Of a stretch of 34,256 bases of DNA, positions 21,618 through 30,680 are shown piece by piece. Positions within the stretch are counted from its first letter, which is position 1. Every line of letters starts with the position of its first letter. The stretch is taken from contig CAAGCE010000225.1 of assembly GCA_900768245.1 (NCBI GenBank), positions 1 through 34,256 of the forward strand, given 5' to 3'. Position numbers and translations under genes: made by a program. The notes beneath the pieces were generated by a model that saw only the letters and a program-made list of their open reading frames with translations, was not told the DNA's origin and did no database searches. The DNA is from Oscillospiraceae bacterium (GTDB taxonomy: Bacteria > Bacillota > Clostridia > Oscillospirales > Ruminococcaceae).

Positions 21618-23111
21618 ATGTATTACAAAAGCACAAGAGACAGCAATGTGAAGATCACATCTGCTGAAGCAATTGTTCAGGGCATTTCCGTTGACGGAGG
21701 ACTTTTTGTTCCGTCAGAAATTCCGTCTATCAGTATGGACGAAATAGTTAAGCTTGGCGATATGAGCTATGCTGACCGTGCAGCTTATATTTTTGCAAAG
21801 TATCTTACAGATTTTTCTGAGGCTGAGATCAGATATTGTACAGATAATGCTTACAGCAGCAAGAATTTTGCAACTGACAATATAGCTGAAATTTCACACC
21901 TTTTTGACGGTACTTATGTGCTGGAGCTCTGGCACGGTCCGACTTGCGCATTTAAGGATATGGCACTTCAGATCCTGCCTTATCTTCTTACAACATCTGC
22001 AAAGAAAATAAACATCAATAAGAAGATCGTTATCCTTGTTGCTACATCAGGTGATACAGGCAAGGCTGCCCTTGAAGGTTTTGCTGATGTTCCGGGTACA
22101 CAGATCATGGTATTCTATCCTGAGGACGGCGTAAGCCCGATGCAGAAGCGACAGATGACAACTCAGGACGGCGACAATGTTGCCGTATGTGCTATCAAGG
22201 GTAATTTCGATGACTGCCAGACAGGCGTTAAGCAGATATTCGGCAACGCTGAGATCAAGGAAAAGCTTGATAAGAACGGTATGATGTTCTCAAGTGCAAA
22301 CTCTATCAACTGGGGACGTCTTGCACCGCAGATCATTTACTATATCTCTGCATATGCAACACTTGTAAAGGACGATGAGATAAAGGCAGGCGACAAGATA
22401 AATGTTGTTGTTCCTACCGGTAACTTCGGTAATATCCTTGCTGCATACTATGCCAAGAATATGGGACTTCCTATCAACAAGCTTATCTGTGCTTCCAACT
22501 CAAATAAGGTTCTTACAGACTTTATAAATACAGGTATTTATGACAGAAACAGAGATTTTGTTACAACAATTTCTCCTTCAATGGATATTCTTATTTCCAG
22601 CAACCTTGAACGTCTTCTTTATATTATGTGCGGACAGAACGATGCTCAGATCCGTGAATGGTTCGGCAAGCTCTCTTCCGAAGGCAGATATGAAGTTACA
22701 GCTGACATCAAGGCAAAGCTTCAGGAAGAATTTGCGGCAGGCTTCTGTGATGATAAGGCTACAATGGATACGATCAAGCGTATCTATGACAAGTATTCTT
22801 ACACACTCGATACTCATACAGCTGTTGCTGTTAAGGTTTATGAAGATTACAAGGCTGCAACAGGTGACGAAACAAAGACTATCATTGCTTCAACTGCAAG
22901 TCCATACAAGTTCAGCGCAAGCGTTCTTGAAGCTATTGAAGGCAAAAAGCCTGAAATCGATGAGTATGCAATGATCGACAGACTTAATGAGCTTTCGGGA
23001 TATGAGATCCCTGCTTCACTTGCAGCTCTCAAAACAAAGCCTATCCGCTTCAAGGAAGTTATTACAAAGGAAGAACAGAAAGATTATGTTCTTAAAGAAC
23101 TTTCTTTATAA
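21618..23111 (+). CDS. thrC: Threonine synthase
   Basis: The PLP enzyme converts O-phosphohomoserine to threonine. The 497-residue protein has the long-form N terminus (YYKSTRDSNVKITSAEAIVQ, GGLFVPSEIP), the cofactor lysine Lys113 in PTCAFKDMALQ, the phosphate-binding stretch VATSGDTGKAALEGF and NSINWGRLAPQI further on. AAAAGGA precedes ATG 21618; an in-frame upstream start at 21609 lies inside that spacing. It is the metabolic outlier in an operon otherwise about ribosome and nucleic-acid functions, and is followed nine bases later by a phosphoesterase gene. Confidence 0.96.
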   Translation: MYYKSTRDSNVKITSAEAIVQGISVDGGLFVPSEIPSISMDEIVKLGDMSYADRAAYIFAKYLTDFSEAEIRYCTDNAYSSKNFATDNIAEISHLFDGTYVLELWHGPTCAFKDMALQILPYLLTTSAKKININKKIVILVATSGDTGKAALEGFADVPGTQIMVFYPEDGVSPMQKRQMTTQDGDNVAVCAIKGNFDDCQTGVKQIFGNAEIKEKLDKNGMMFSSANSINWGRLAPQIIYYISAYATLVKDDEIKAGDKINVVVPTGNFGNILAAYYAKNMGLPINKLICASNSNKVLTDFINTGIYDRNRDFVTTISPSMDILISSNLERLLYIMCGQNDAQIREWFGKLSSEGRYEVTADIKAKLQEEFAAGFCDDKATMDTIKRIYDKYSYTLDTHTAVAVKVYEDYKAATGDETKTIIASTASPYKFSASVLEAIEGKKPEIDEYAMIDRLNELSGYEIPASLAALKTKPIRFKEVITKEEQKDYVLKELSL

Positions 23112-23120
23112 GGTGAATTA

Positions 23121-23807
23121 ATGTCGCTGTATGCAATAGCCGACCTTCATTTGTCCCTGTCCGTCAACAAGCCGATGGATGTGTTTGGCGGCTGGGACAA
23201 TTATGTTGAACGGCTCAATGAAAACTGGCAGAAAACAGTTTCTCCCGAAGATACGGTAGTGATACCCGGTGATGTTTCTTGGGGAATGAATTTCAGCGAG
23301 GCAAAGGCTGATTTTGATTTCATTAACAGACTTAACGGCAAAAAGGTAATACTTAAAGGAAATCACGATTATTGGTGGAATACGATGTCGAAAATGAACC
23401 GTTTCCTTGATGAAAACGGATTCGATACGATAACCATTCTGAATAATAATCACTATCCATATGAGGACTACGGCATTTGCGGTACAAGAGGCTGGATAAA
23501 TGAAACGGAAGAACCGGCTGACGCAAAGATACTTGCCAGAGAGGCACAAAGACTGGAACTGTCGATAAAATCAGCGATCGACGACGGAAAGAAGCCAATA
23601 GTTTTTCTGCATTATCCGCCGATCTATGCCAATGATTATAATTATGACATTCTGGAAGTGCTTTTTAAGTATGATATTAAAAAGTGCTACTATGGTCATT
23701 TGCATGGAAAAGCTCACCGATTTGCAGTTTGCGGCGAATATGACGGCATAAATTATCAGCTTATAGCAAGTGATTTTGTGCAATTTTGCCCTAAATTAGT
23801 TCTGTAA
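23121..23807 (+). CDS. Calcineurin-type metallophosphoesterase
   Basis: The 228-residue protein has the complete set of dinuclear-metal phosphoesterase motifs: DLH (residues 8-10), GDVSW with Asp51, GNHDYWW with Asn81-His82-Asp83, HYPP with His164 and GHLHG at 192-196. The GDVSWG and GNHDYWW variants mark a clostridial/Bacillus subfamily of predicted phosphohydrolases of unknown substrate. The protein is soluble with no signal peptide. It starts nine bases after thrC and is probably the last gene of the rplS-lepB-to-thrC run; no terminator is obvious after it. Confidence 0.88.
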   Translation: MSLYAIADLHLSLSVNKPMDVFGGWDNYVERLNENWQKTVSPEDTVVIPGDVSWGMNFSEAKADFDFINRLNGKKVILKGNHDYWWNTMSKMNRFLDENGFDTITILNNNHYPYEDYGICGTRGWINETEEPADAKILAREAQRLELSIKSAIDDGKKPIVFLHYPPIYANDYNYDILEVLFKYDIKKCYYGHLHGKAHRFAVCGEYDGINYQLIASDFVQFCPKLVL

Positions 23808-23860
23808 ATTGTTTAATATGCGGAAAAATCTGATTAAATATAGTAATAATAAAAAATATA

Positions 23861-23869
23861 TGATATAAT
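23861..23869 (+). promoter_or_regulatory. Extended -10 promoter for tig
   Basis: TGA-TATAAT lies at 23861-23869, about 40 bases before the tig start. The expected -35 window is not convincing, and the surrounding 23808-23890 is very AT-rich, which can help promoter activity. Confidence 0.42.
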
Positions 23870-23907
23870 CAAACATATGTTGTTTTAAAAAATGGAGGAC
23901 GTTTATA

Positions 23908-25191
23908 ATGAGTTTGGTATCAACAAATAAAATCGATGCAAATAAGTTTGAGCTTGAAATCGCTGCTGACGCTGCTGCATTTGAAGCTGCTATTGAAAAG
24001 GCTTATAAAAAGGCAAGAAAAAAGATCAACGTTAACGGTTTCAGAAAGGGCAATGCTCCAAGAAAAATGATCGAAAAGCTTTACGGCGAAAATGTTTTCT
24101 GGGAAGATGCTGTAAACGAACTTATCCCAACAGTAGTTGCTCCTGCAGTTGAAGAAGCTGCTCTTGAGCTTGTTGCAACACCTGACATTGATGTTACTGC
24201 TGTAAACAAGGAAGACGGTGTTAAGTTCAAGGTTACTGCTACTGTTAAGCCTGAAGTTACAATTTCCGATTATAAGGGTATAGAAGTTTCCAAAAATGTC
24301 AAGGCTGTAAATGATGAAGATGTTGACAAGATGATCGAATCCCTCAGAGAGAGAAACGGCAGAATGGTTACTGTTGAAGACAGAGCTGCTGCTATGGGCG
24401 ATGTAGCTGTTATCGACTTTGAAGGCTTCAAGGACGGCGTTGCATTCGACGGCGGCAAGGAAAACAACTTTGAACTTACACTCGGTTCAGGTCAGTTTAT
24501 CCCCGGCTTTGAAGAACAGATCGTTGGCAAGAACACAGGTGATGAATTTACTATCAATGTAACATTCCCTGAGAACTATCAGATGAAGGAACTCGCCGGC
24601 CAGCCAACTGAATTCAAGATCAAGCTTAACGAGATCAGATCTAAGGAACTTCCTGAGCTTGATGACGAATTCGTTAAGGATGCAACAGATTTCGATACAC
24701 TTGATGAACTCAAGGCTGATTATAAGAAGAAGCTTGAAGACCGTGCTGCTCAGACTGCAGAAATGGAAGCTGACAATGCTCTTTATGAAGCTCTTATCAC
24801 AAAGATGAGTGCTGAGATCCCTGAGGTTATGTTTGAACACAAGATCGACGAAATGGTTCGTGATTTTGAAATGCGTCTTTCACAGCAGGGCCTTACACTT
24901 GATATGTACCTTACTTACACAAATACAGATAAGGATGCTTTCAGAAAGACATTTGCAGACCGTGCTGCTAACGAAGTAAAGGTTAGACTTGCTCTTGAAG
25001 CAATTGCTAAGCTTGAAAATGTTGAGATCTCCGATGAAAAGGTTGAAGAAGAGATCAACAAACTTGCTGAACAGTACAAGATGACTGCTGACCAGGTCAA
25101 GTCTTATGTTTCTCCTGAAGCTATCAAGGCTGATCTCGCAGTTGCAGAAGCTGCTAAGATCGTTAAGGATAACGCTAAGATCAACGGCTGA
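23908..25191 (+). CDS. tig: Trigger factor
   Basis: Trigger factor is the ribosome-bound chaperone that meets nascent chains at the exit tunnel. The 427-residue protein has the usual three domains: an N-terminal ribosome-binding part with GFRKGNAPRKMIEKLYGE, matching the ribosome-docking signature, at about residues 45-65; an FKBP-type isomerase domain at about 150-245 (VAVIDFEGFKDGVAFDGG, LGSGQFIPGFEEQIVG); and a long helical C-terminal chaperone domain rich in Glu/Lys/Ala. TGGAGGA precedes the ATG. It leads the tig-clpP-clpX-lon cluster typical of Firmicutes. Codon usage is biased as for abundant proteins. Confidence 0.96.
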   Translation: MSLVSTNKIDANKFELEIAADAAAFEAAIEKAYKKARKKINVNGFRKGNAPRKMIEKLYGENVFWEDAVNELIPTVVAPAVEEAALELVATPDIDVTAVNKEDGVKFKVTATVKPEVTISDYKGIEVSKNVKAVNDEDVDKMIESLRERNGRMVTVEDRAAAMGDVAVIDFEGFKDGVAFDGGKENNFELTLGSGQFIPGFEEQIVGKNTGDEFTINVTFPENYQMKELAGQPTEFKIKLNEIRSKELPELDDEFVKDATDFDTLDELKADYKKKLEDRAAQTAEMEADNALYEALITKMSAEIPEVMFEHKIDEMVRDFEMRLSQQGLTLDMYLTYTNTDKDAFRKTFADRAANEVKVRLALEAIAKLENVEISDEKVEEEINKLAEQYKMTADQVKSYVSPEAIKADLAVAEAAKIVKDNAKING

Positions 25192-25427
25192 TTGTCGGTT
25201 AAAGCGTATCATTTATCTTGGGTTTGATAACCGAGTAAAAAGTAAGTGCAGTTTGACTGTTCTGACTTGTTTAATAGACAGAATTGCTGTTCATACTTAA
25301 AATAATGCTTTTGTGACGCAAACCATCTTTCTTCCGAAGGGTGGTTTGTGTGCGTATTTAAAGGTTTTGCATTTTATGCAGATTCCGGTCGTTTTTTTAC
25401 TCAATCAAAAGAAAGGTGGTCATATTA
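25192..25427 (+). other. tig-clpP spacer with a 13-pair hairpin
   Basis: No gene is seen in these 236 bases. The main structure is a perfect hairpin (13 pairs including G-U) between 25319-25331 and 25336-25348 with loop TTCC. It is not followed by a clear T run, so it may be a weak terminator, an attenuator or an mRNA-stabilising stem. A weaker TCGGTTA/TAACCGA repeat lies at 25195-25234. I see no CtsR heptad repeat and no convincing promoter for clpP. Confidence 0.45.
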
Positions 25428-26018
25428 ATGAGTTTAGTACCTTATGTCATTGAACAGACAGGCCGCGGAGAGCGTTCCTATGACATTTTTTCACGTCTTC
25501 TCAACGATAGAATTATCGTCCTTTCAGAAGAGGTCACAGATGCTTCGGCAAGTATTGTAATTGCTCAGCTTCTTCACCTTGAGGGTCAGGATCCCGAAAA
25601 AGATATTTGTATGTATATCAACAGCCCCGGCGGTTCTGTTACAGCAGGTCTTGCTATTGTTGATACAATGAACTATATCAAGTGTGATGTATCTACAATT
25701 TGTATGGGTCTTGCAGCGTCTATGGGTTCGCTGCTTCTTTCAGCAGGTACAAAGGGCAAGAGAATGGCTCTTCCCAATTCCGAAATACTCATTCATCAGC
25801 CTCTTATCGGCGGCGGCGGAATTTCAGGTCAGTGTACCGATGTAAAGATCCACGCCGATCACCTTGTTAAGACAAGAGAAAAGCTTAATAAGATCCTTTC
25901 CGAAAATACAGGTAAGCCTATTGATGTTATCAGACAGGATACCGAACGTGATAACTATATGTCAGCAGAAGAAGCTGTTGAATATGGTCTTATCGACAAG
26001 GTTATTTATAAGAGATAA
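25428..26018 (+). CDS. clpP: ATP-dependent Clp protease proteolytic subunit
   Basis: ClpP is the barrel-shaped serine protease that degrades proteins unfolded by ClpX or other Clp ATPases. The 196-residue protein has the full catalytic triad: Ser98 in GLAASMGSLL, His123 in ILIHQPL and Asp171 in RQDTERDN. The N-terminal LVPYVIEQTGRGERSYDI and IYINSPGG-like MYINSPGGSVTAGLAI are typical. ATG 25428 is seven bases after GAAAGGTGGT; an upstream in-frame start at 25416 lies within that site. clpX follows after 15 bases, so the protease and its ATPase are co-expressed. Confidence 0.97.
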   Translation: MSLVPYVIEQTGRGERSYDIFSRLLNDRIIVLSEEVTDASASIVIAQLLHLEGQDPEKDICMYINSPGGSVTAGLAIVDTMNYIKCDVSTICMGLAASMGSLLLSAGTKGKRMALPNSEILIHQPLIGGGGISGQCTDVKIHADHLVKTREKLNKILSENTGKPIDVIRQDTERDNYMSAEEAVEYGLIDKVIYKR

Positions 26019-26033
26019 GTCTGGAGTTGGATT

Positions 26034-27308
26034 ATGGCGGGAAATGATAAAGTATTAAAAAAGTGTAATTTCTGCGGAAAGCCTGAAAATAAGGTTCAGA
26101 ATATGTTTTCTGCAGGAACTGCAAATATCTGTGATGAGTGCGTTGTTTATTGCTATGAGATGCTCGTAGGCAACGATCTGCTCAATCCGCAGAATTCCAA
26201 TATGGCAGGCAGACAGAGCAAGGCTCCCAAAGGACCTGTTAAGCTCATTAAGCCTGCTGAGATCAAAAAGGTTCTGGACGAATATGTTATCGGTCAGGAC
26301 GCTGCCAAGACTACTCTTGCAGTTTCGGTGTATAACCATTATAAGAGAATAAACAGCAATACTGATAACGATGTTGAACTTCAGAAGAGTAATGTTATTC
26401 TTCTCGGACCGACAGGTGTTGGTAAAACATTCCTTGCACAGACTCTTGCAAAGATAATTGACGTTCCGTTTGCTATTGCGGACGCAACTACTCTTACTGA
26501 GGCAGGATACGTTGGCGATGATGTTGAAAATGTTCTTGTACGTCTTCTTCAGGCTGCCGATTTTGATGTTGAAGCTGCCGAAAGAGGTATTATTTACATT
26601 GATGAAATTGATAAGATCTCAAGAAAGTCAGAAAACACTTCAATTACCCGTGACGTAAGCGGTGAAGGTGTTCAGCAGGCTCTCCTGAAGATCATTGAAG
26701 GTACAGTTTCAAATGTTCCTCCTCAGGGCGGAAGAAAGCACCCTAATCAGGAATTTATCCACGTTGATACAAAGAATATCCTCTTTATATGCGGCGGTGC
26801 TTTTGACGGACTTGATAAGATCATTCAGAAGCGTACAGAATCATCATCTCTCGGCTTTGGTGCAGAGGTCAAGTCCAAGAAGGAAAAAACAAAGGGCATT
26901 TACAAGGACGTTGTTTCTCAGGATCTTGTAAAATACGGTATAGTTCCGGAACTTGTCGGACGTCTGCCTGTTATTACGGTTCTTGATGAGCTTGATGAGG
27001 ATGCACTTATACGTATCCTTAAAGAACCTAAAAATGCTCTTGTCAAGCAGTATAAAAAGCTTTTCGAGCTTGACGGTATTGAGCTTAACTTTGATGACGC
27101 TGCTCTTAAAGCAATTGCGGAAGAGGCTCTTGCGCAGGAAACAGGTGCAAGAGGACTTCGTGCTATTGTTGAAAAGATCCTTATGCCTGTTATGTTTGAC
27201 GCTCCGTCACATTCTGACATTTGCAGCGTTACTATCACAGAGGACTGCGTAAAGGGCAATGCTCAGCCTGTTATTGCAACAGGAAAGAAAACTCTTGCAA
27301 GAAAATAA
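26034..27308 (+). CDS. clpX: ATP-dependent Clp protease ATP-binding subunit ClpX
   Basis: ClpX is the AAA+ unfoldase that recognises and feeds substrates into ClpP. The 424-residue protein has the N-terminal zinc-binding domain with Cys11, Cys14, Cys33 and Cys36, Walker A GPTGVGKT at 125-132, Walker B GIIYIDEIDKI, the pore-region GGRKHPNQEF and the LGF loop (SSLGFGAEV) that docks on ClpP; the family more often reads IGF. QETGARGLRAIVE lies near the end. It starts 15 bases after clpP and is followed by a terminator, making a two-gene unit. Confidence 0.97.
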   Translation: MAGNDKVLKKCNFCGKPENKVQNMFSAGTANICDECVVYCYEMLVGNDLLNPQNSNMAGRQSKAPKGPVKLIKPAEIKKVLDEYVIGQDAAKTTLAVSVYNHYKRINSNTDNDVELQKSNVILLGPTGVGKTFLAQTLAKIIDVPFAIADATTLTEAGYVGDDVENVLVRLLQAADFDVEAAERGIIYIDEIDKISRKSENTSITRDVSGEGVQQALLKIIEGTVSNVPPQGGRKHPNQEFIHVDTKNILFICGGAFDGLDKIIQKRTESSSLGFGAEVKSKKEKTKGIYKDVVSQDLVKYGIVPELVGRLPVITVLDELDEDALIRILKEPKNALVKQYKKLFELDGIELNFDDAALKAIAEEALAQETGARGLRAIVEKILMPVMFDAPSHSDICSVTITEDCVKGNAQPVIATGKKTLARK

Positions 27309-27328
27309 AAATTTGTGATTTGAATTTC

Positions 27329-27375
27329 AAAAAACACCTTTTGAACGTTAAAAAACGGATTAAAAGGTGTTTTTT
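27329..27375 (+). terminator. Rho-independent terminator of clpP-clpX
   Basis: The inverted repeat AAAAAACACCTTTT (27329-27342) and AAAAGGTGTTTTTT (27362-27375) forms a 14-pair stem with a 19-base loop. Its 3' arm ends in the T run. It lies 20 bases after the clpX stop and may also work in the reverse direction. Confidence 0.85.
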
Positions 27376-27630
27376 ATTGGCTTTTATGACTGTTTTGAAG
27401 GAAAATGACGGATATAATGCAATTAATACGGAATATAGGACATAAAATCTAAAAATTATATATAAAATTGTTACTTGCAAAAAAACGTGTTTTCATATAT
27501 AATGTATAAGTATAACGGAGAAGTGTCGAAAAATAAAAATGAATTTTTTTGATGTGCCGTATTCATTTTCAAATTGCCGCTGAGATTTGATTTTGAGTTA
27601 TTACCTGTCAGCGGAGAAACGGGGCTTAAA
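27376..27630 (+). other. clpX-lon spacer: promoter and leader, no gene seen
   Basis: After the clpX terminator the DNA is AT-rich and holds the lon promoter at 27475-27503 and a leader of about 120 bases. The lon frame is open back to 27574 from a TTG, but the sequence between 27574 and 27630 does not match the usual Lon N terminus. No CIRCE or CtsR operator pattern was recognised. Confidence 0.5.
27475..27503 (+). promoter_or_regulatory. Sigma-A promoter for lon-ysxC-lysA
   Basis: TTGCAA (27475-27480), 17-base spacer, TATAAT (27498-27503). The start codon of lon is at 27631. Confidence 0.6.
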
Positions 27631-30039
27631 ATGAGAACAAAAGCAGTTGAAACAACAATGCCTATGATTGCAATGCGCGGACTTGTTATGTTCCCAAAGG
27701 TAGTTATGCATTTTGATGTTTCACGAGATAGGTCTGAAACTGCTTTAAAGGCTGCTTTAAGCGACGATAGACTTATTTTTCTGACAGCTCAGAAAGATGA
27801 AATGGTTGAAGAACCCAGCGTAAGGGATATGTATCAGGTGGGCGTTGTTGCCGAGATACATCAGATACTTAAAACGCCTGACAATATAACCCGTGTGCTT
27901 GTTGAAGGAATTTACCGTGCAAAGCTTGTTAAACTTCATCAGGGTGAGCCTTACTACGTTGCAGACGTAAAGCAGATGTCAAATTGCATTGTTTCAAAAG
28001 AAGATGAAGTTGAATATGAAGCTGTAATGAGGTCGATAAAAGGTGTATTTGAGCAGTATTGCCGCAATATGCCGAAAATGCCTAAGGAATTCGTTAATTC
28101 CGTACTTAATGAAAAAGACCCAATGAAGCTTTTTGAGCTTATTGCTTTTAATATTTCTCTTTCTGTCGAAGATAAACAGGCTCTTCTTGAGGAAAATTAC
28201 CTTATCGCAAGACTTGGTATGCTCGTTGCTATGCTTTCCCGTGAGGCTGAGGTGCTTGACATTGAGCGTCATATTCAAGAAAAGGTCAATGAGCAGATGA
28301 ACAACGCTCAGAAAGAATATTATCTCCGTGAGCAGATGAAGATCATTTCTTCAATGCTTGGGGAAGATGAAAACTATCAGGACGAAATTGAAGAATATGC
28401 CGACAAAATACAGGAGCTTGATTTTGCCCCTGAAATAGAAGAAAAGCTTATGCGTGAGGTAGACAGACTTACAAAAATGTCTGCATCTTCACAGGAGGCT
28501 TTTGTTGTAAGGAACTATCTTGATACCGTCCTTGAACTGCCGTGGAGAACCTCTACAAAGGATAAGACCGATGTTAAAAAGGCAAGAGCATTACTGGACA
28601 AAGAGCATTACGGACTTGAAAAGGTCAAGGACAGGATCATTGAAAATATTGCAGTCAGAGCACTCCAGCCTGAGCTTAAAGGACAGATACTCTGTCTTGT
28701 CGGTCCTCCGGGTATCGGTAAAACATCTATCGGCAAGTCAATTGCAAAGGCTCTCGGAAGAAAATATGCAAGAGTTTCCCTCGGCGGTATAAGAGATGAG
28801 TCCGATATAAGAGGTCACAGAAAAACATATGTCGGTGCAATGCCCGGTAGGATCATCAATGCTATAAAAACATCGGGAAGCAATAATCCGCTTATTCTTC
28901 TTGATGAAATTGATAAAATGGCAAATGATATGCGTGGAGATCCGTCTTCCGCAATGCTTGAAGTTCTCGACAGCGAGCAGAACAGTACATTCCGTGACCA
29001 TTTTATTGAAGTGCCTTTTGATCTGAGCAATGTGCTTTTCGTTACCACAGCAAATACTACCCAGACAATTGACGGACCGCTTCTTGACCGTATGGAAGTT
29101 ATCGAGCTTACAAGCTATACCCGTGAGGAAAAATTCCATATTGCAAAAGAGCATCTTGTACCAAAACAGCTTAAAGCAAACGGTCTGAGATCATCAATGC
29201 TTAAAATTGCCGACAGTGCGATCTATATGATAATCGACAGCTATACAAGAGAAGCCGGAGTTCGTACATTGGAGCGTTTTATTGCGTCACTTTGCAGAAA
29301 AGCTGCTAAGGAAATTGTTTCCGATGAAGTAAAAAAGGTAAGCATAACCGCTAAAAATCTTGAAAAATACCTTGGTGCAAAGAAGTATCTTGATGATGAC
29401 CTTGCTAAAAAGGACGAGGTCGGAATTGTGAATGGTCTTGCATGGACATCTGTCGGCGGCGTAATTATGCCTCTTGAAGTGTCTGTGTTTGACGGAAAGG
29501 GTACTGTTGAAACCACAGGTTCACTTGGTGATGTTATGAAGGAAAGCGCAAAGATCGCAGTAAGCTATGTGCGTTCTGTTGCGGATAAATACGGCATAAG
29601 CAAGGATTTCTACAAGGAAAAGGATATACATATCCACGCTCCAGAGGGTGCAACTCCAAAGGACGGCCCGTCAGCAGGTGTTACTATGACAACTGCCCTT
29701 GTTTCAGCATTGTCGGGAATGGCTGTACGCCATGATATTGCTATGACAGGTGAGATAACACTTCACGGAAAGGTACTTCCTATAGGCGGTCTGCGTGAAA
29801 AGACTATGGCTGCATATAAGGCAGGTATGAAAACCGTTATAATCCCGAAAGCAAACCGCAGTGATCTTGAAGAGGTTGACAATGCGGTAAAAGAAAACGT
29901 AAACTTTATTTTTGCGGAAAATCTGGAACAGGTGCTTGAAGCTGCATTGGTCAAAAATAATACTCCGGCACCCAAATCCAAGATGATCCCAATACCAAGC
30001 AGCTCGGATAGTTCCGAAAAGGCACCCCTTCGTTCATAA
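27631..30039 (+). CDS. lon: ATP-dependent protease Lon (LonA)
   Basis: Lon is a cytosolic AAA+ protease that removes damaged and short-lived regulatory proteins. The 802-residue protein has the N-terminal substrate-binding domain (PMIAMRGLVMFPKVVMHFDV), a long coiled helical part near 190-290, the AAA+ domain with Walker A GPPGIGKT at 358-365 and Walker B LILLDEIDKM, and the protease domain with the Ser-Lys dyad: Ser681 in DGPSAGVTM and Lys724 in GGLREKT. The last 25 residues are Pro/Ser-rich. I chose ATG 27631 because it gives the family N terminus; the frame is open upstream only through a TTG. The GGGG six bases before the ATG is a modest ribosome site. ysxC follows after 25 bases, as in Bacillus. 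Confidence 0.96.
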   Translation: MRTKAVETTMPMIAMRGLVMFPKVVMHFDVSRDRSETALKAALSDDRLIFLTAQKDEMVEEPSVRDMYQVGVVAEIHQILKTPDNITRVLVEGIYRAKLVKLHQGEPYYVADVKQMSNCIVSKEDEVEYEAVMRSIKGVFEQYCRNMPKMPKEFVNSVLNEKDPMKLFELIAFNISLSVEDKQALLEENYLIARLGMLVAMLSREAEVLDIERHIQEKVNEQMNNAQKEYYLREQMKIISSMLGEDENYQDEIEEYADKIQELDFAPEIEEKLMREVDRLTKMSASSQEAFVVRNYLDTVLELPWRTSTKDKTDVKKARALLDKEHYGLEKVKDRIIENIAVRALQPELKGQILCLVGPPGIGKTSIGKSIAKALGRKYARVSLGGIRDESDIRGHRKTYVGAMPGRIINAIKTSGSNNPLILLDEIDKMANDMRGDPSSAMLEVLDSEQNSTFRDHFIEVPFDLSNVLFVTTANTTQTIDGPLLDRMEVIELTSYTREEKFHIAKEHLVPKQLKANGLRSSMLKIADSAIYMIIDSYTREAGVRTLERFIASLCRKAAKEIVSDEVKKVSITAKNLEKYLGAKKYLDDDLAKKDEVGIVNGLAWTSVGGVIMPLEVSVFDGKGTVETTGSLGDVMKESAKIAVSYVRSVADKYGISKDFYKEKDIHIHAPEGATPKDGPSAGVTMTTALVSALSGMAVRHDIAMTGEITLHGKVLPIGGLREKTMAAYKAGMKTVIIPKANRSDLEEVDNAVKENVNFIFAENLEQVLEAALVKNNTPAPKSKMIPIPSSSDSSEKAPLRS

Positions 30040-30064
30040 ATAAATTGCAGAGAGGAGAGTTGAA

Positions 30065-30652
30065 ATGAATTTTAACAAGGCTGAATTTTATGCTTCATAT
30101 GGTCAGTATAAACAAATTCCTCCTGCAGAAAAAGTAGAGATAGCATTTGCAGGAAGATCAAATGTAGGTAAGTCATCGCTTATCAACAAGATTTTCAACC
30201 GCAAATCATTGGCGAGAGTTTCTTCCGTCCCCGGCAAGACCGCAACAATAAACTTTTATAAAATCGATGATTGCTTTATGGTCGATCTTCCCGGATACGG
30301 CTACGCTAAAATAGCAAAATCAGATAAGCTCAGGTGGTCAAGTCTTATTGAGGGCTATCTTATGTCTGACAGAGATATTGCTCTTGTTTTTCAGCTCATA
30401 GATATTCGCCATGCGCCATCGGCAGACGATATTCATATGATAAATTTTATGGTGGAAAATGAGCTTCCGTTCGTAATTATTTTTACAAAGGCCGACAAGC
30501 TGACAAAGAATCAGCGTGCCGAAAGAATGGAAGGTTTCCGCAATGAAATAGAATATTTTGACGACATTACATCAGTTGAATTTTCAGCGGTAACGGGTGA
30601 GGGTGTCGAAAGAATAAGAGAAATTATTGAAGAAGTTTGTGCCGGAGAATAA
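30065..30652 (+). CDS. ysxC: Ribosome biogenesis GTPase YsxC/EngB (YihA)
   Basis: This GTPase acts in late 50S assembly. The 195-residue protein has G1 GRSNVGKSS at 30-38, G3 DLPGYGYAK from Asp74, and G4 TKAD at 141-144, in normal order. The N-terminal EFYASYGQYKQIPP and SVPGKTATINFYKI with the conserved GKT are typical. AGAGAGGAG precedes the ATG. Its place directly after lon is conserved across Firmicutes. lysA follows after 28 bases. Confidence 0.95.
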   Translation: MNFNKAEFYASYGQYKQIPPAEKVEIAFAGRSNVGKSSLINKIFNRKSLARVSSVPGKTATINFYKIDDCFMVDLPGYGYAKIAKSDKLRWSSLIEGYLMSDRDIALVFQLIDIRHAPSADDIHMINFMVENELPFVIIFTKADKLTKNQRAERMEGFRNEIEYFDDITSVEFSAVTGEGVERIREIIEEVCAGE

Positions 30653-30680
30653 TTCGGCTGAAAAGAAAGGACGATTGAAA

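Noticed and set aside
25192..27630. CtsR or HrcA/CIRCE control of clpP, clpX or lon
   Set aside because: I looked for the CtsR heptad repeat and for TTAGCACTC-N9-GAGTGCTAA in the spacers and saw neither.
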